Origin: Pholiota molesta
Taxonomy: Eukaryota; Basidiomycota; Agaricomycetes; Agaricales; Strophariaceae
Length of the DNA stretch: 64,000 bases
Assembly: GCA_014925825.1 (NCBI GenBank)
Contig: JACGCK010000091.1
Coordinates: 1 to 64,000 of the forward strand
Direction of reading: 5' to 3'
Positions 12,316-23,339 of this stretch are shown here, piece after piece (within the stretch, counting starts at the first letter, position 1; every line of letters begins with the position of its first letter). The notes under the pieces are model-generated. The model searched no databases. It had not been told where the DNA came from and worked only from the letters and a program-made list of their open reading frames with translations. Both the position numbers and the translations under genes were made by a program.

Positions 12316-13525
12316 TCAAGGAAGGCTGAGCACAGTGTTCATGAACTGATCATAGTTGATCTGGATCCACCCATCGCGATCCGTGTCGAGGCGCCCAAAC
12401 GCCTCGCTGAGCTGCTTGACCACCACACACGCGCGCACGAAGCGGTCGAACGAGATCCCAGCCGGGGGCGCGTAGCGGCCTGTAGCTTGGGAGGCTTTAG
12501 GATCTACCCCAAGGGGTAGAGATGATTAGATGTCGTAGTAGGCAGAGCAGGGACGAGGATATCACCATATTTCCTTTGCACGAGCTCGAGCAGGGGCGGG
12601 GAGAGGTTGTATCCGAATTGGCCGAGCGCGTCGCGGAGCTCGCCGCCGTCGATGGATCCTGAGCGGTCGCGGTCGAAGTGCTTGAAGACGTTTTGCCAGT
12701 CCTGGACGGCATCGGGGTGTGAGATTGATCAGGGAGAGGGCAAGGAGTGCTTACCTTGATGTACTTCCAAAGACCAGAGAACTAGATCACAATATGAATA
12801 CTATTCCTCCTTCGATTGATACGGAGGATGATTACCTCGGTGAAGCCGATCGTGCCACTGCGGTCAGTGTCGAAGAGGGTCATCAAAAGCTTGACGGTGT
12901 CAAGATCGAAAGCTACAGTAACATGAGCGCTCATGCACAAAATCAACAAGCATGTACGATACTTACGAGTCCAATCTCCATTGATCAAAGCTCGCTCTGC
13001 AGCACACCTCCCGTTAGTCTCCAAGCCACAGCACGGCCCACAATCGCACACCACGCACCGAGCTCAGGGGCAGTGATTGCGTTAGATCTGTCAGTATCGA
13101 CCGTCTGGAACCAGTTCCACAACCTGACAACGAACAAATCGCCCGTGTCAGAACACTGCTCCCCATCCCACACGCAACGTATCAAACACATACTGGGGAT
13201 CAGCGCCGGGCGGTGGTCCGCGATTCCTCCAGCAGCAGCGAAGCCGCCAGCATACGCCTGGAGGAGTCAGAGGAGGGTCAGCCAGCGTGGGCGGGAGAAG
13301 GCTGCCATGGACGCACCGGGGCCGCTGCGCCATATGCGCCTGCGGGAGGGCCGCCGTATCCGCCGCCGCCACCTGGGGGCCCACCGTAGCCACCGCCAGG
13401 GGGTGGTGGGCCAGGGGCAGAACCATATCCGCCGCCGCCGCCGTAGTTCTGCAAGTGTTGAGAACGTCAATGATCTCGCCACGGATTGCTAGAGCGAAAT
13501 TATGTCGACGTACACCGTAGGACAT
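12316..13525 (-). CDS. PEF1: penta-EF-hand calcium-binding protein (peflin/ALG-2 group)
   Basis: This is a cytosolic Ca2+ sensor of the penta-EF-hand family (yeast Pef1, animal peflin/ALG-2). The short first exon encodes MSYG. A Gly/Tyr/Pro-rich N-terminus (GGGYGGPPGG) leads to PPPGADPQ. EF-hands follow in order: VDTDRSNAITAPEL; FDTDRSGTIGFTE, intron, FSGLWKYIKDWQ; FDRDRSGSIDGGEL; and LDTDRDGWIQINYDQF. The protein ends NTVLSLP. Loop positions Asp, Asp/Asn, Ser and Glu are kept in most hands. At least seven short introns are present, some between EF-hand halves. The junction between the Gly-rich exon and PPPGADPQ is uncertain by one base. Confidence 0.92.
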
Positions 13526-13983
13526 GATGGTGGTAGTGGTTGTAGATAAAGAAGCTGGTGTTGTAGCTTGTTAGTCCTTGTAATCCTTCGAGGGCCAAAC
13601 CCGTTATTTAAAGCCTCCTCGGAGCAGTAATGATTAGAAACTCTAACCACACTGCCTAGATAATTACAAATCCTAATCTAGGAGCATCATCGGCTAAATG
13701 CCGCTGCGCACTGCCTCCTGCCAGTGCGACTTCTGAAATTCGCTGGGCAAGGATCTGGCAAGGATGTACATTTATGCTGAGCGTGCTGTCAAACAAAGGT
13801 TCCTGACAGACAATGCTAAATGAAAATGCAATCCATATACAAAGAGATGGTGCAAGCAGCACAACTAAGAACAGCCGACTAAAATAAGAATACAATTGCA
13901 CGGCCTCATCTCCAAAGTTCCCACCGAAATAATACAACATACGATATCCCAAGTACGGTCCATCCCAGTAGCTGTCTTCCCAA
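13526..13983. other. intergenic, PEF1 promoter and SPT7 3' flank
   Basis: No gene is recognised. An open frame continuing from SPT7 in a second reading frame extends to 13656, but its sequence is not conserved in style. I treat it as read-through of a frame break. Confidence 0.45.
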
Positions 13984-16900
13984 TTACGCACTCGCGAACA
14001 CGACAGGAGGCATAACAGCGCCGCCCTGCGCAGGCGGATAGCCACCCGCCGACCCATCGGCTTCTTCTTCTTCCCATTCCCCGAGCCCACGCCCGCATTG
14101 CCCTTCTTCTTCTTGGGCGACCCGCCCGCGGGCGCTGTGCCCGCTTCCGGCGTCCCCGCAGCACCTGCGACGGGCGGGAAAGCAGCACCCGCTGGCGCGG
14201 GCGGCGCCGCTCCGTCCGGGCCTGCGACTTTCGCCTTCTTCTTCGTCGCGCCGACGTCGCGCTGGACTTGACGATCTGGCCGATAGGGCCCATCTTGACC
14301 TGGGCGGGGTGGGGCATCGTCTGGGAGACGAGGTCTGGATTGGGTGGAGGTAGTGCGTTGGGAGGTGCAGTGGGTGGGATCTGCGATGGCGGCATGGCGG
14401 CGCCGGCAGGCACTGGTGGAGGAGCCATAATTGCTGGAGGAGGTGGCAGAGGAGGAAGAGTGGACCAGATAGTGATGGCATATTGTTGGTGGAGTGCTGG
14501 TCGAGGCCGCAAGCAAGGCGAATCGGTTCTGGTAGTATGGCTTGAGTAAACCGATTTGGTCGTCCACTTTGGCCGCTGTAAGGGGCACAAATGGAGGTGG
14601 TGGTGGGTAAGGTGGTGGGGGTTCGGTAGGTTTGAGACTGTCAAACGAACATCGTCAACCACTTGCAATTTAATAAAACAATAAAAAACACATACGCAGT
14701 AGGTTTGTTCTGTCCTTTCTTCCCTTTGAGCAACCGCTTCGGTATAGTGAGATTCGACATTCCGAATTCCGCAGCGATACCCAGCTCGCGCAGGCCCAAG
14801 TAATCTTCGCCGAGAAGATCCGCGAATTCACCACTGGAAAGATATCAGCTTTTGACTGCGAAATAAATGACAGAAAGACATACATGGCCAATGCTCCAGT
14901 TTCTTCTTCGTCCTCTTCCTCGAAAAGGCCACCATCCTCCAAAAGTTCGCCAGCAGTCTGAGATAGATGTTGAGTCTCTGAATAAAGGTTACAGAATTGT
15001 GGACATACAGTCTCCCGATAGGCTCCAACGAGCTTCTTCTCTAACTCGCCTAGACGAGTACCGTAACGTTCGATGTCGTCCGAAATATACCGCTCGATGT
15101 CCTGGACCTTCGATGAACCACTCTCAAATAAGGTATGTAGAATAATTTCCTAAAGGTTGTGGGCTCAGTAAGAAGTTCAAGCGAACGATATTTCAAGTGC
15201 ATGCTAACCTCGGGCGTCATCGTCTTTCCAAATTTGTCAGTTAGGAACTTTATTGTTCGACCAACGTTCATGAGGTATTGCGAAGTAACGTCTGCCAGAA
15301 CATCTAGAGCGACCTTCGAAGTGCCTAAACGCAAGTGGAGTCAAGATTGGAGCATAACAAAGCGTTCAAAGGAAACACACCTTGGAAACCAGCGTGCTCC
15401 AAAATCTTATTTGTCGACCAATGCATGCAATCCATCGCATTCTCCTCCCCAAGTTCAATTCCACTGACTTTCGACTTTCCCTTGCCTTTCCCCGCCGTCC
15501 AAGGCTCCTCGTCGATCTTCTCATCCAACACGTCATCATCAACCATCCCAAAGCCCAGCGACGGAATAGTCGCCGTACCCAAGGCCGTTGCGCCGTCCCA
15601 GGACCCGTCGCTGTGAACAAGCCACTCTCTGCGCCCTGCTCCTCGTCTTCCGGTGGTGCTGTAGCCGCATTCAGCGCAGCGAATTTCGCGTGCGTGTGTC
15701 GTAGCCTTCGCATGGTCTTGATGTTAGTGTTCATCATCGTTAGGAGTGACTTTGGGTTCGGTGGAGGTGGTTGTTCTGTCCTCTTCGCGCGTTTGGGTTT
15801 GGGAGTCGTTCGGACTTTCTTCTGCTTCGACGATGAAGGGCCGAATGGGATTCCAGGGAGGCCATTGCCTAGTAGTGCGTCGGACTGCACAGCGCCCCAC
15901 CACAACTGCGAGACGTCGTCGCTCTCCTCGAGTGGCGTCGGATACTGTGCAATGAATCTGGCCTTCTTCCGAGGTCTGCGATCTGAAGCGCCACTCTTCC
16001 GCTTCTCTCCCAATGACGCGCCGCCAACCGCCGTATCCTCCTCGCCCTCACTGCCATATTCCATAGGTGGCGCCAGCTCTCTCAACGTGTGGGCAAGGGC
16101 GCTCTTCGGAAACACCGCGCCGACCTCGCGGTCGAGGTCCGTAAACATTGCCATGCCCTCAGGTGTGCGCACGATCGCGGGGGTATCAGAGAAGGGTATA
16201 TCGCGACGGGACTTGGCGGAGACCGCCTTGTACATGGGCGAGTAGCCCATGCCGAGGACGGGGAGCGGGTGTGGGATGTGGCACGGCCGTTGCGGTAGCC
16301 GTTGGCGCCGTTGGTGCGCGGTCGGGCGACGCCTGTGGAGGGGAGGTCGGATGGAATGGGTGGGTCTGTCCTTTCCTTGCGATCGGTGATGTGCTTTAAC
16401 AGCCGTTCTGCTTTGACCTGCAGGCGCTTTACGCATGGCCTTAGCGGGTGGTTCTGCATTTTTGGTGAGCAAGACAATTATGATGTGAGAAGAATCAAGC
16501 TCACCTCTGCAGCGTTATACGTCAGGCAGTTGGACCAGATGAGATCAAGGTCGTCTTGAACTCTCGCTTGGACTTGTATTGTTTCTGTTTGACCTTTTGA
16601 GCATAGTTTGAAAGTCCATCGGGTTTTGGATAACTGTAAGATGTAGCACACGAGCAGTAAATATCTAACGAAACGAACCATCTAGTAATCCGGTACCTCC
16701 GCTTGGAGACTGGTTTGAGGAAAGCCTCCGCATCGCGGTTGTCCTATATTGAAATACCCCTTAGACGCGTCCCCACAATCAAAGAAGCGTGACACACAAT
16801 GGTGATAGTCTTCAAATCCATTAAGAGACCTTCCAACGAGTCATAGAACGGATCTGTAAGCTTCGAGTCGTAGCTCTGCCGCTGCAATACGCAATGGTGC

Positions 16901-17080
16901 TGGTTAGGAGCCGTTCCGGATGAAAGCAATTCCACTAACCCGGCCCTCCTTGACTGTCGTCAAAAGGAGCCTGAGGTCCCCTGCTGGCTTTACATGGCTC
17001 TGTGTTAGAGTCCTAAGTAGATTCTAAAAGAAATGAGATAGGTTGTAGGATGGATTCGTGTGCTGGGCGCTTACATTCAT
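13984..17080 (-). CDS. SPT7: SAGA complex subunit Spt7 (bromodomain plus histone fold)
   Basis: Spt7 is a scaffold of the SAGA transcription coactivator in the nucleus. The protein starts MN-NLLRTLTQSHVKPAGD. A bromodomain follows, split by introns (KPVSKR; then KQKQYKSKREF and DLDLIWSNCLTYNA). After HPLRP...AERLLKHITDR comes an Arg/Lys-rich acidic linker, then SLLTMMNTNIKTMRRLRHTH. A histone-fold region (SKVALDVLADVTSQYLMN; VGRTIKFLTDKFG) leads to a Pro-rich C-terminus ending PPVVFASA. Fold order and spacing match Spt7. The start is the ATG at 17080, whose exon is six bases long before a GT-AG intron. At least three frame changes without plausible introns occur between 14070 and 14500. Conserved pieces such as MGPIGQIVK and ATKKKAKV lie in different frames, so the 3' end is either mis-sequenced or decaying. 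Confidence 0.87.
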
Positions 17081-17464
17081 CGTCACCGACGACGATGGTG
17101 ATGGTGGAGTGCTGGAGAAGGTAAGATGAAACTCCGCTTCATTTTCCGATACCACCAAATGGAAGCATAGACAAACAATGAATGACCGGCTTGCAACCGG
17201 CTGGCCCGGCTAAATGGGCGTCTAATCAATAGGTGCGTCCGTCGGTGCCGGTGCAAGTCTTTCGTGTGTATACAATGTACGCCTCGAAGCGTGATATCAT
17301 CCCGTCACATCGGAAGCTCCTCGAGAGGCTCCAAGCCATTACGCGATCGTCTTCACAAGATCATGATCTCAGTTAGAAAACAAGAGTCTGGATGTGAGTC
17401 ATGTCATTTCTCTTTCTGTAACTTGCACTGACCAACGTACATGCATCTCCAAACTTCTAAGACC
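17081..17464. promoter_or_regulatory. divergent promoter, SPT7 and dynamin
   Basis: This 384-nt interval separates the SPT7 start (minus) from the dynamin start (plus). It is a bidirectional promoter by position. An ATG at 17441, in frame with the dynamin start, is an alternative initiation site. Confidence 0.5.
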
Positions 17465-18390
17465 ATGTCGCCCTCGTCCTTTTCAGATTCGGAGTCGGAA
17501 ACTAGCCAACAGATCCGTCTCGCGACTCCGAACAACCCGTCGGAGAATGCCATTGGGCTCTCGAATCCCAAGTTGAGTCAAGGGCGACGAAGGATGTTGG
17601 ATCTTGTCAATAGATTGCTTAGCACTGGGTACGCCGTTTCTGTCACGCTTATTATCTTATTTCTCCTAATCATAAGCATGTTATAGGGTGCAGGTAGATA
17701 TTGACCTACCCCAGATTGCTGTCATCGGGTCTCAAAGCTCCGGCAAATCATCGCTCATCGAGTCAATTTCCGGTATCAAATTTCCCAGAGCCTCAGGAAC
17801 CTGTACGCGGTACGTTGCTGCTCATCTCGCCTTTGGCGAAAGGATCATCATCTCATCAGCATTCACGTCCTCGATAGATGCCCTTTGGAATGTCGCCTGG
17901 CTCGAAGTGACGCCCCTTGGCAATGCATCGTTTCGCTCCGTTTTATCACTGACCCAGACGGTCGGCCCCTCGGACAAGCGCGTAACGAGCAATTTGGCGG
18001 CATCATATACGACAAGAACGAAATAGAGGACCGCATTCGTCGTGCCCAGACCGCAATCTTAAACCCGAAGACTCCCGCGACGTGGTTCTTGACTGATAGC
18101 ACGGAAACGGGCATGTCAGAACTGAGCTTTTCGCTCAATGCGGTCACTTTGCAGATTAGTGGTCCTGATGTAGCCGATCTTTCATTTTGTGATCTTCCTG
18201 GTGCGCTTGCTTTACCTTTGCTTTGAGGCTCTGATATTGACGTTGGCCTTTTTCATATCAAAAGGATTGATTGCGAGTGTGAGTAGCAATGGCAGAAGCC
18301 ACAAAGACGATATAGCCCTCGTTGAGAATTTGGTCGCTACCTACATCAAGAAACAAAGCTGCATCATTTTATTGACTGTTGCTTGCGAAA
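17465..18390 (+). pseudogene. dynamin-family GTPase, 5' half (split by Helitron)
   Basis: This is the N-terminal GTPase half of a dynamin/Mx-like large GTPase of the mushroom-expanded group. It starts MSPSSFSDSESE (an in-frame ATG also exists at 17441). The G1 P-loop is [15 protein letters not shown]; the switch region with the G2 threonine is SGTCTR; G3 is DLPG. The exon LVENLVATYIKKQ...ILLTVACE ends at a consensus donor (A|GTAAAT at 18391). The next exon lies 33 kb away at 51477 and reads TDFEN, as expected for the family. This half is intact, but the gene cannot give a normal product because the intron now holds a Helitron and the 3' half has a stop and a frameshift. It could still express a truncated GTPase domain. 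Confidence 0.88.
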
Positions 18391-18418
18391 GTAAATATTC
18401 ATCACTTGTGCCCTTACA

Positions 18419-18475
18419 TCAGGAAGTTCACGATTTGCTTGTCTACTTTTTCCTGCTTTTTTGCTTGTGGCAAGC
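18419..18475 (+). other. Helitron 5' terminus
   Basis: It begins TCAGGAAGTTCACGATTTGC. The reverse complement of the right end begins TCAGAAGTTTCCCCATTTGC, so the two ends form an imperfect inverted repeat that also shares CTACTT. A small hairpin (GCTTG-TGG-CAAGC) lies at 18463-18475. Confidence 0.8.
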
Positions 18476-18663
18476 TGGACAAAAAAATTTCGACAAATAT
18501 GTTTAATATTTCTGCACTATTTTAACTCAGAATGTGTTTTACTGCTCTCAGAGAGACGTAGGTAAACACACTTCGAAGGAGTGCTCACTGTGCTGGTGCT
18601 TTTGCAACCGATTCTTACCCCTTTTGGGAGAGGAGAAGACGTAAATACGGCTGCTTTTTGGCC

Positions 18664-18765
18664 GTGGGTACCTGGCTTTTTTTAGGACCTACTTTTGCGC
18701 TTATTGGGGAGCTTGCGGCAGCTGCGCCACTCCCAGGGAGGTCCCGGCCCGACCAATTCCGGCCA
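18664..18765 (+). repeat. left subterminal inverted repeat of the three-gene unit
   Basis: It carries GTGGGTACCTGG, GGGGAGC (18706-18712), CCACTCCCAGGGAGGTCC (18727-18744) and AATTCCGGCCA (18755-18765). Each has an inverted counterpart at 28628-28756 with similar spacing. Confidence 0.65.
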
Positions 18766-19171
18766 CAGGACCGAACACGACCGAGGCGACCAATTTTGAC
18801 CGAATTGCACCGAATGAACAAGCACGTGCGGCGCTGTGGCTGTCCGAGATGACGCAAGCCCAAGCCGTCCAGCGCCCAACGCCCTCGCCACTTTGAGTGA
18901 TTGGCGCCCACTTACCCCTTATCCCACATCACACACCCGAGACCACACGTCGAGAACTCGCCATCGTGCCACCCCTTCCTGCGCTGACCATCATAGACAA
19001 CGACGACGAGAGCCAGCGCAGAGGTTCAACATCCTCCTAATGGGCTCAGGCTCCATGCGATCGTCGATCGACGGCTCAACATGAGCCAACCTAAGTGCAA
19101 GAGGAACGAAGAAAAGATCCACTGCATCACCAACACCACCACCACCGACATCAAGAGCTCTATCTACCACG

Positions 19172-21806
19172 ATGGGAATTAAATCATTCTGGCAGGTAAG
19201 TAGATTATATTTCCTATCCAAACCTACCTAACTCTTTAGGCAGCTACTCGACGATATCAAAGAGAGCAAATCCTTGCTCGCCATGGCAGTAGACCATCGT
19301 TTGCGAGCGCAATCTACTGGGATATCAGGCAGAGATGCCACGCTGAGATTGGGGGTTGACATGGGGTGAGTTTTCCGTACATTTTTACTGATTACTTTGC
19401 TAAATTCCCCCTTTTGCGCGTGCAGGACTTGTGTCACCGAATGCAATGCTGCGGCATCAAAACCTGGGGTGCGCAACCCACAAGCCGGCGGTGGCTTGTA
19501 TATTTTCTTCAAAAAGCTAGCCGAATTTACCAAGGCCCCCGTCAATCTCGTATTCGTACTCGATGGCCCGGAGCGACCGCCTGTTAAACGCGGTCACGAA
19601 GTGCGAGATCGGCCAGTTTGGTGGATTGAACCTGCTGTGCAGCTTATCGACATGTTCGGCCATCACATCCATCGGGTAAGCCCCTCTCTCAACGAATGTA
19701 TGTAGTACCGTTCGCATATTAACTCCAAGTTCCATCCATGCAGGCGCCTGGGGAAGCCGAAGCTGAGCTCGCTAGACTCAATTCAGAGGGATATGTACAT
19801 GCTATCATCACATGTGATAGCGATGCTTTTCTTTTCGGGGCACAGTTACTCTTGCGAAGGTCGGTAACGTCATTATACCTCTATTCAAGCATTTTTTAAC
19901 TTGACTATTTCTTGTGCAGTATTTCAAAGTGCGACAAAAGCTTCCCCGATGAGTACTCGCTGTATTCAGCAAATAGACCAGACTTCCCACTGACGCAGGG
20001 AGGAATGCTGCTGTATGCGCTCCTCTGTGGCAGCGACTATGACCATGGACTTGCAGGATGTAAGGCTGAGCACGAGTGCACTCGCGAGTTACTCGCACTC
20101 GCAGCTGCGAGTATTTTGGATGACAAAATCGATACTCGCACTCGCACGAGTATTTGCCTGCGAGTACTTGTACTTGCGAGTCAAGTACTTGCATGCTCAC
20201 AAGTACTTGCGAGTATTAGGGTTTTAGGGTTAGGGTTCTGCCATACACGAGTATTTACGAGTACTTGTAAGTATACTTACAAGTACTCATGATTACTTAC
20301 ATTTTTCTGCATTCAGAGAGACTGGGAATGTCAGTAAAATAAGAAACCACTGATTTAATTATAACTTAATCAGATCTTGTTCAATTGATAAGATAAAAAA
20401 TGTGTTTTGTAGATATGTATGTCATCTAATTATGCGCAAATTTGCAAAAGGTACGAATGCATAACGGCTGAAATATGGGCAAAAGCGTTTTTAAGCACTC
20501 AATACAATGAGCTGATACTAAAGTATAAATATCTCCATCATTTCCCATGCTAAAAATATGATTTTGTTATTGTTCAAAAGGGGTTTTAGTGCCCTACAAT
20601 GCTAAAAATATTTTTATTAAATATTTATGGGGACACAAGTACTTGTGGCAAGTACTTGTGTCCTCCCAATGCCAGACTCGCACTCACAAATACTCGCAGG
20701 CCCAAGTAACTCGCACTCGCGAGTATATTACTCACGAGTATTCTCACGAGTTTACTTGCAAGTACTCATCTGGGACTCGCACTCGCGCTCAGCCTTAGCA
20801 GGATGTGGTCCAACGACATCGGTCGCTCTGGCGTGCTGTGGATTTGGAGATCAACTCCTGGATGCCTACCGTAGCCACCAGAGCGCCGACTTCGAACGCT
20901 TTCTTCGCAAATGGCGACCTGCCGTCCAATCAGAACTACTGACAAACTCTCAGCAGTTCCTTTCCAGGCGCCAGTTTGACATCGCGGGAGAAATCTCGCA
21001 TGAATTCCCGGATCGTCGGACCCTCCAATACTATACAAACCCCATTACATCATGGTCTCCAGGACGGATCCCGCCTGATCCCAGTCAATGGGAGTTCACG
21101 CAGCCCTCAATTTTGTTGATTACTCATTTTTGTGAACAGTATTTTCACTGGACACCGCAAGTTATGAAGAAGAAATTCGAGGACCAGCTTTGGGAGGGCA
21201 TCTTCCTACAGATGCTATATTCAGTAAGATTCTGAATCTTTTTGCTCGCCGTTCCTTTAATTGATGGAATTAGCCCTCTGTAGCTTTTGACTCCGAGCAG
21301 GGTCGTCTTCAACTTCCAGTTCCATGCTTAAGATACGCAGATGTGTTGAGCCTATCGCACCGGGAACGCCTCGGCCAATATAGGCGGATGTTTGGAGCGG
21401 AGAAGCAGCCAAAGCTGGTGATTTCCACCGCTAACTTCATCGACTCTATGGGGCGTCGTTTTAGGGATAATGCAGGCAACACAGTAACCGTTTGGCCGCC
21501 GGCTTCTCTTCTTCCGCGGTCGCTGAATGAATGGACAAAAATCTCTCGTAAAACAAATAAGAAGGTGAATATCTCTCCATTTCTACTATTCTAGGCTGTA
21601 AGTGCTGTTGATATTAATCGAGTCTTAATTCTCAGGCTAGGCAAACACGTCAAGCGAAAAATCAAAATCACACCACAGCCCTGCTTGCACCATTTCCTGG
21701 ACCAAGCCAGGCACCCACTTCCAATTCTGCCAATGTTGGAGCTGACTATCCATGTGTTCAAATTGGAGAAAGGCATTGGTTTATTGACTTTACACTAGAT
21801 GACTGA
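19172..21806 (+). CDS. XPG/FEN/GEN1-like structure-specific nuclease (PIN-domain)
   Basis: This PIN-like nuclease of the Rad2/XPG/GEN1 superfamily cleaves branched DNA in known members. The first exon is MGIKSFWQ. N-region: LRLGVDMG (acidic residue), then FVLDGPERPPVKRG. I-region: APGEAEAELARLNSEG and IITCDSDAFLFGA, followed by ALLCGSDYDHGLAG and the helix-hairpin-helix GCGP. All the usual acidic residues are present, so activity is plausible. The C-terminal exons (AFDSEQGRLQLPVPCLRYAD; RRMFGAEKQPKLVISTANF) end DFTLDD at 21806. About eight introns are present. A 737-bp hAT-like element sits within the helix-hairpin-helix codons and appears to be spliced out (separate entry). Related single-domain proteins are widespread in Agaricomycetes. 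It lies convergent with the dioxygenase gene, 54 nt apart. Confidence 0.88.
20061..20797. mobile_element. hAT-like non-autonomous element acting as an intron
   Basis: 737 bp, bounded by an 8-bp duplication GCAGGATG (20053-20060 and 20798-20805). Terminal inverted repeats read TAAGGCTGAGCACGAGTGC (left) and TAAGGCTGAGCGCGAGTGC (right, reversed). The interior is full of ACTCGCGAGT and CAAGTACTTG palindromes and has a short TTAGGG-like patch (20218-20238); it has no coding capacity. The last G of the left duplication plus TAAGG makes the donor GTAAGG. CCTTA plus the first G of the right duplication makes the acceptor TTAG. Splicing 20060-20798 keeps frame and adds two residues (Ser-Gly) to the nuclease. 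Confidence 0.85.
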
Positions 21807-21860
21807 TCTTCACAAAATGTACTATGTATGCTGAAATCTGTACAAAATTTGAAACTACCT

Positions 21861-23339
21861 TTATTGAAAACCTGAAACATATGGAATCTTTCCCATGTCT
21901 AAATCTTTGAATTTGGAAAGTAAGCCTAAGGCTCGACTCCATCTGCCTGCTCTCATTGCCTGGGCCTTCTCAAAACGTAATCTATCTTCTTGTCTTAGTA
22001 ATTTGTCTGTTCGGAATCCGTTCTCAGCATAACGGAAGATACTTCCTGCGCAATATTGTGTAATTGATACGCGTACATCGCCGTCGACAACCGGAGTGTT
22101 TGAATGCGTAATTGTCGCAGACGGAATTAAGATCGTGTAGGCATGAGGAAACTCTACGATTAGCTTCAGCTCCCAAAGGATGAGATGTCCTCCTCGCGTG
22201 TGGTCAAATTCTCCAAGGGCTGTGATCGCACACCAACCATACGGACAATTTTTAACATCCCGGTGTTGCTCACAGCAAACGTTGCGGAAATTACATGCTG
22301 TCGTGGGGAATATTGTCTTCTCAGTGGTGCGTTTCAGCTCCGGGTAACGCGCTAAGAGCTGTTCAATATAAGATTTCTGGTGTCTATACACCCCTGGATT
22401 CCAGAATGCAAAAGACGCTAAGAAACAAGCCGTGTGTGAGCTGAGCTTTTGATGCCTGGGCAGCAAGACTAGAACACACCATTTTGAAAGCCGGATATCC
22501 TGGCAAAGCCTCGAGACTTGGTAATCCGGCGTATTGTTTTCTCATGGTGGCGACTATCGAGGTTGATTGGATGCTTGAAGCCATGAGGAAGTGTGAAGCC
22601 AAAATTAACGGCTGGAAAGTCGCCTCGTTTGTGGCCCAGCTCTTCCTTGGTAAATCTTTTTGAACTGGATTCAGCGATGATTATTTTGAAAAGTTCGTGG
22701 GTGTGTTCATCATATGTAAGATCCTGGGGAGGGGCGCCAGCAATAACCGCTATGACGCGCCTTTCACTATCGAGTATAGGCTGCGGGAGCCTCGAAGGAA
22801 TACTGCGCAATCAATTTAGACGAAATATAAAACATCAATACAGGGAAACATACCCGTTCTCGCCACAAGAAATGTATTGGAAGCCGTCATCGATTAGACG
22901 CTGAATGTCTGGTGCTTTGGTGGGATTCTGTGGGACTGGCTTTCTCAGGGCAGCGTATGCTCCGCTTTCAACTGGTAGACTTGCGGTTTCGAGTGCTGAA
23001 TTGACGCTTTTCGCACTGTCCAGGTATTTTCCCGCTGCACTTGGGTATCCGTGAATGAGAATGGCCTTTTCCCTTGCAGCACGTCGTTTCTTGTGCTGCC
23101 GTGATGAGGTTGCACCCAATGTTGGCTTTCCAAAGACTTGCATAGGCGCTTTAACACTTGGAGCCCGGGGTGTAGCTTCTAGAATTCAGATATTAGACCA
23201 AATCAAAGTATTATTACCAATGTTACTTACCAGGATCCTGTTTGTCGTCGTCTTCATCCTCCAGATCAATGGCATTGCGAAGAAGAGCAGAAAAGTCAGC
23301 CTCTGGGGATGCCAACACAGGAAATATTGCCAGCGACAT
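21861..23339 (-). CDS. TET/JBP-like 2-oxoglutarate/Fe(II) dioxygenase
   Basis: This resembles the fungal TET/JBP family, whose studied members oxidise 5-methylcytosine in DNA. It starts MSLAIFPVLASPEADFSALL. The catalytic double-stranded beta-helix lies in the last exon. The HxD motif is EQHRDVKN, followed by PYGWCAITALGEFDHTRGGHL. The second iron histidine lies in PSATITHSNTPV, and the 2-oxoglutarate arginine in GDVRVSITQY with the family-typical FRYAENGFRT after it. The upstream exons carry a GFQYISCGENG segment and FPAVNFGFTLPHGFKHP, seen in this mushroom group. Four exons; GT-AG junctions restore frame; the gene looks intact. It ends SGFQ. TET/JBP genes are known to travel with KDZ transposons in basidiomycetes; here the partner transposase looks different. 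Confidence 0.82.

Noticed and set aside
20216..20240. TTAGGG-like repeats suggesting an internal telomere
   Set aside because: Only about three imperfect units, inside a hAT-like element; too short for a telomere.
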